NCBI RefSeq assembly: GCF_018305005.1 | Contig: NZ_JAGQEG010000001.1 | Span: 1-64,000, forward strand | Origin: Collimonas silvisoli | GTDB taxonomy: Bacteria; Pseudomonadota; Gammaproteobacteria; Burkholderiales; Burkholderiaceae_D | Direction of reading: 5' to 3' | Length of the DNA: 64,000 nt | Part shown: in pieces, positions 62,124-64,000 of the stretch | Layout of the letters: each line of letters starts with the position of its first letter | Numbering within the stretch: the stretch's first letter is position 1 | Notes under the pieces: model-generated | What the model saw: only the letters and a program-made list of their open reading frames with translations | Database searches by the model: none | Told to the model about the DNA's origin: nothing | Translations under genes and position numbers: made by a program

Positions 62124-62235
62124 ATGCGTACCTCTTTGCATGCCGGCGTTCCGCAGGCTTGCGACTACCGCAGATATCGATGTTCTATTTGGATCCTGAG
62201 TGTTCCCGGCGCCAGTATACGTGCGCGCGCTTCAT

Positions 62236-62283
62236 TTTATTCCCGGCCATGAGGAGCAGACAGAAAAATATCGCGAGAATAAT
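62236..62283. promoter_or_regulatory. ECF-type promoter-like dyad upstream of a small lipoprotein gene
   Basis: TTTATTCCCG (62236-62245) and CGAGAATAAT (62274-62283) are near-inverted arms 38 bases apart. The same arrangement with the same spacing occurs at 63368-63415. The G(A/G)GAATAA arms resemble ECF sigma -35 elements facing both ways. Confidence 0.45.
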
Positions 62284-62487
62284 TTCCGGCTGCCCGCAGT
62301 TATACAAGTGACGACACGCACCGGTGTTTCCAGAACAGGAAACATGGATAGGCCCCATAGCGCAAAAGAGGTGCTACGGCGCAGTGCCGCCCCCGGTTGG
62401 CACCTGATAACACTCTGGTGTTCATTTGATTGGCAAACCAACGCTTTTCCCGGTTTGTCATGTATTGCGATCTTATAGGAGATCATC

Positions 62488-62625
62488 ATGAAATTCGCAA
62501 AAACCATTCTCGCCATTGGCGTCACGCTCCTCACTCTTGCCGCTGCCGGATGCGCACAGCTTGATCCCATGAATGCAGCCTCGGGCATGTCGCCAGATAT
62601 GGGCAGCATGTACTCCGGGCAGTGA
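62488..62625 (+). CDS. Small lipoprotein of unknown function
   Basis: A 45-aa precursor (MKFAKTILAIGVTLLTLAAA, then GCAQLDPMNAASGMSPDMGS and MYSGQ). The lipobox AAGC gives a mature peptide of only 24 residues, Met/Ser/Gly-rich. ATAGGAGATCATC precedes the ATG. It lies 205 bases behind an ECF-promoter-like dyad also found before the sigma factor gene, so it may belong to that regulon. It may bind metal through Met, but that is speculation. Confidence 0.62.
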   Translation: MKFAKTILAIGVTLLTLAAAGCAQLDPMNAASGMSPDMGSMYSGQ

Positions 62626-62719
62626 CGCGAGCTGCAACAGCCCGTTGGCTGACGGCTGCCCGGTTATTTTTCCGGACAGCCGTGATCCCATTCACATGAT
62701 TATTCGTTGGAGGCAAACC

Positions 62720-63232
62720 ATGAGCCCCATCCACGCCATGAAGTACGGCCAGTGCTTGAGCGCCCGCTACGCGCCCATCGCCGTCGCCTTGTTGCTAGCC
62801 AGCTGTGCCACGCCGGCATCGATTCCGCCGGGCGCCAGTCAGAACCAGGTTCAGGCTCGGTTCGGCGCTCCGCGCGAGGTCTATCACCTGCCGGATGACA
62901 CCACACGCTGGCTTTATCCCACGCAACCTGCCGGCGAATACACGTGGGCGGCCGACATCGACGCGCATGGGCGAGTTGTCAGCGTCAAACAAGTATTGAC
63001 CATGGAGGAATTCGGCCGGGCCAAGATCGGCCAGTGGACCACGCAGGATGTGCTGGTGCATTTTGGCCGACCGGTAGAAACCGCCTATTTTCCGCGCATG
63101 CGGCGTCATGTCTGGAGTTACCGCTTCCTGCAAGACGGCGTGTGGTATTCGATGATGCATTTTTACTTCGATCCGGATGGCGTATTGCGCCTTACCCAAA
63201 CCGGCCCGGATCCCGAAGAGGAGCAAAACTGA
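62720..63232 (+). CDS. Lipoprotein with SmpA/OmlA-like fold
   Basis: A 170-aa lipoprotein: signal and lipobox LLLASCATP, then two repeats of a beta-alpha unit: SQNQVQARFGAPREVYHLPD and TTQDVLVHFGRPVETAYFPR shape (QDVLVHFGRP), each followed by a Trp-rich strand (RWLYPTQPAG, VWSYRFLQDGVWYSMM). This two-copy pattern resembles SmpA/OmlA-type outer-membrane proteins. TGGAGG precedes ATG 62720. It probably shares a transcript with the small lipoprotein gene upstream. Confidence 0.78.
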   Translation: MSPIHAMKYGQCLSARYAPIAVALLLASCATPASIPPGASQNQVQARFGAPREVYHLPDDTTRWLYPTQPAGEYTWAADIDAHGRVVSVKQVLTMEEFGRAKIGQWTTQDVLVHFGRPVETAYFPRMRRHVWSYRFLQDGVWYSMMHFYFDPDGVLRLTQTGPDPEEEQN

Positions 63233-63367
63233 AAATGATCGTGAGCCGAACTGTCCGCCCAGACTGAGCCAGAGGCGATCGGGGTCAGGCGGCGCCACTG
63301 CGGCCTTGATGCGTTTCCGCGAGGCAAGTGGTGTGAGGGTCGCCGCGTATACCGCCGCGCTCTTCGT

Positions 63368-63415
63368 TTTATTCCCGGATTTGTCGCGACAATCAAAAAA
63401 TATCGCGGGAATAAA
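63368..63415. promoter_or_regulatory. ECF-type promoter-like dyad upstream of the sigma factor gene
   Basis: TTTATTCCCG (63368-63377) and CGGGAATAAA (63406-63415) form a perfect 10-bp inverted repeat, 38 bases apart, matching the dyad at 62236. The right arm, followed by ATCCCGG and GACGGTTATG, is a plausible ECF promoter for the genes at 63512 and 63598; autoregulation is inferred. Confidence 0.5.
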
Positions 63416-63511
63416 TCCCGGCCGCTGACGGTTATGGGGGTATGAACGTCGGCATTTGCGGCGCTCGGATGCTGCCAGCATCTCCCGACAGAACAAGCAA
63501 TGGAGGAACTC

Positions 63512-63601
63512 ATGAGAAACGATCACAAGATACCCCCATATGGTTGGCGTAGTCGCCAGTTAGACCAGGCGCAAATCAGGGAAAGCGGGAGATCGCCGTG
63601 A
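63512..63601 (+). CDS. 29-aa leader peptide overlapping the sigma factor start
   Basis: A short frame (MRNDHKIPPYGWRSRQLDQA, then QIRESGRSP) with an excellent GGAGG 5 bases upstream. Its stop overlaps the sigma factor's GTG as GTGA, so translation of the sigma factor may depend on it. No signal peptide or known family. Confidence 0.5.
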   Translation: MRNDHKIPPYGWRSRQLDQAQIRESGRSP

Positions 63602-64000
63602 TCGCGGCCGACGAGTCACGTCGGTCACGCCGATTCGAAGAGCTGGCGTTGCCGCATCTGGACGCTGCCTACAACCTGGCACGCTGGCTGACCGGCAGCG
63701 CGAGCGATGCCGACGATGTCGTGCAGGATGCGTACCTGCGCGCCTTTCGGTTCTTCGACGGTTTCCATGGCGACAACGCGCGCGCATGGCTACTCGCGAT
63801 CGTTCGGAACACCTGGTTTACCGAATGGCGCCGGCGCAACGACGCAGCTGACGACACACCCTATGACGACGCACTGCACGACGACGAGCGACTCCCGGGA
63901 TGGGTCGACGAGATCGGCAGCGATCCCGAAACGCTCGCCGTGCGGCGCGACGATGTGGACTTGATTCATCACGCGCTCGACGTATTGCCGGTCGAATATC
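63598..64000 (+). CDS. ECF (RpoE-like) sigma factor, N-terminal part
   Basis: The frame from GTG 63598 is open to the window end (134 codons seen). Sigma region 2 is clear: ELALPHLDAAYNLARWLTGS, ASDADDVVQDAYLRAFRFFD, AWLLAIVRNTWFTEWRRRND. An acidic linker and the start of region 4 (LIHHALDVLPVEY) follow. It directs RNA polymerase to stress-type promoters. GGGAGATCGCC lies before the GTG, and the start overlaps the 29-aa leader. An anti-sigma gene would be expected downstream, outside the window. Confidence 0.93.
   Translation, partial: MIAADESRRSRRFEELALPHLDAAYNLARWLTGSASDADDVVQDAYLRAFRFFDGFHGDNARAWLLAIVRNTWFTEWRRRNDAADDTPYDDALHDDERLPGWVDEIGSDPETLAVRRDDVDLIHHALDVLPVEY

Noticed and set aside
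62200-62478. 92-aa plus-strand frame before the small lipoprotein
   Set aside because: It runs through the repeated promoter-like dyad and has no family features; the region is better read as regulatory.

Overview
The window is chromosomal DNA from a betaproteobacterium. The best fit is the Oxalobacteraceae (Collimonas/Herbaspirillum/Janthinobacterium type). This is inferred from the type VI secretion gene order with TagF/TagK/TagJ, the DUF2968 protein, the A2M-PbpC pair and the codon style; no rRNA is present to confirm it. I saw no tRNA, rRNA or CRISPR array.

0-24.4 kb is a type VI secretion system (T6SS) locus on the plus strand: tssC (cut by the window edge), hcp, tssJ, tssK, a PAAR gene, vgrG, a large LysM/peptidoglycan-binding/M15-like putative effector with AT-rich secreted proteins behind it (candidate immunity genes), then tssL (with OmpA domain), tssM, tagF, tagK, tagJ, tssE, tssF, tssG and tssA. 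Most junctions are ATGA or TGATG overlaps, so these are tightly coupled operons. TssB and the ClpV ATPase (TssH) are not in the window.

24.4-33.5 kb and 44.4-47.3 kb are accessory regions: two broken vgrG copies, five paralogous small HTH-like proteins, a phage tail gene with an in-frame amber codon, a response-regulator remnant, small secreted proteins, and a dispersed 15-bp motif (TGACA-N5-TGACA). Three copies of the motif sit inside a conserved 52-bp element. These regions look like T6SS cargo turnover by duplication and deletion.

33.6-44.3 kb is envelope maintenance: a membrane-anchored alpha-2-macroglobulin (2031 aa) followed by penicillin-binding protein 1C, then on the minus strand an HU protein overlapping an RlpA-type protein, then an Ala/Lys/His-rich secreted protein and its broken second copy, each with its own terminator. 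A 190-bp segment (3' end of a GlsB/YeaQ gene and its downstream flank) occurs at 26.7 kb and again behind pbpC.

47.3-48.9 kb holds two TPM-domain genes and a short secreted ORF. 49.1-52.4 kb looks like a decayed mobile region: a KfrA-like coiled-coil DNA-binding protein, a frameshifted tyrosine recombinase and an orphan Xre/MbcA/ParS-type antitoxin. 52.5-58.5 kb is a small-molecule/redox cluster (LysR regulator divergent from SDR, DoxX, GST, SnoaL-like, aldehyde dehydrogenase, SnoaL-like and a truncated NAD-binding gene). 58.5-62.1 kb encodes a two-component system: FixJ-type regulator, single receiver protein and a convergent multi-PAS histidine kinase. The window ends with two small lipoproteins and an ECF sigma factor cut by the window edge; two similar promoter-like dyads lie upstream of the first lipoprotein and of the sigma factor.
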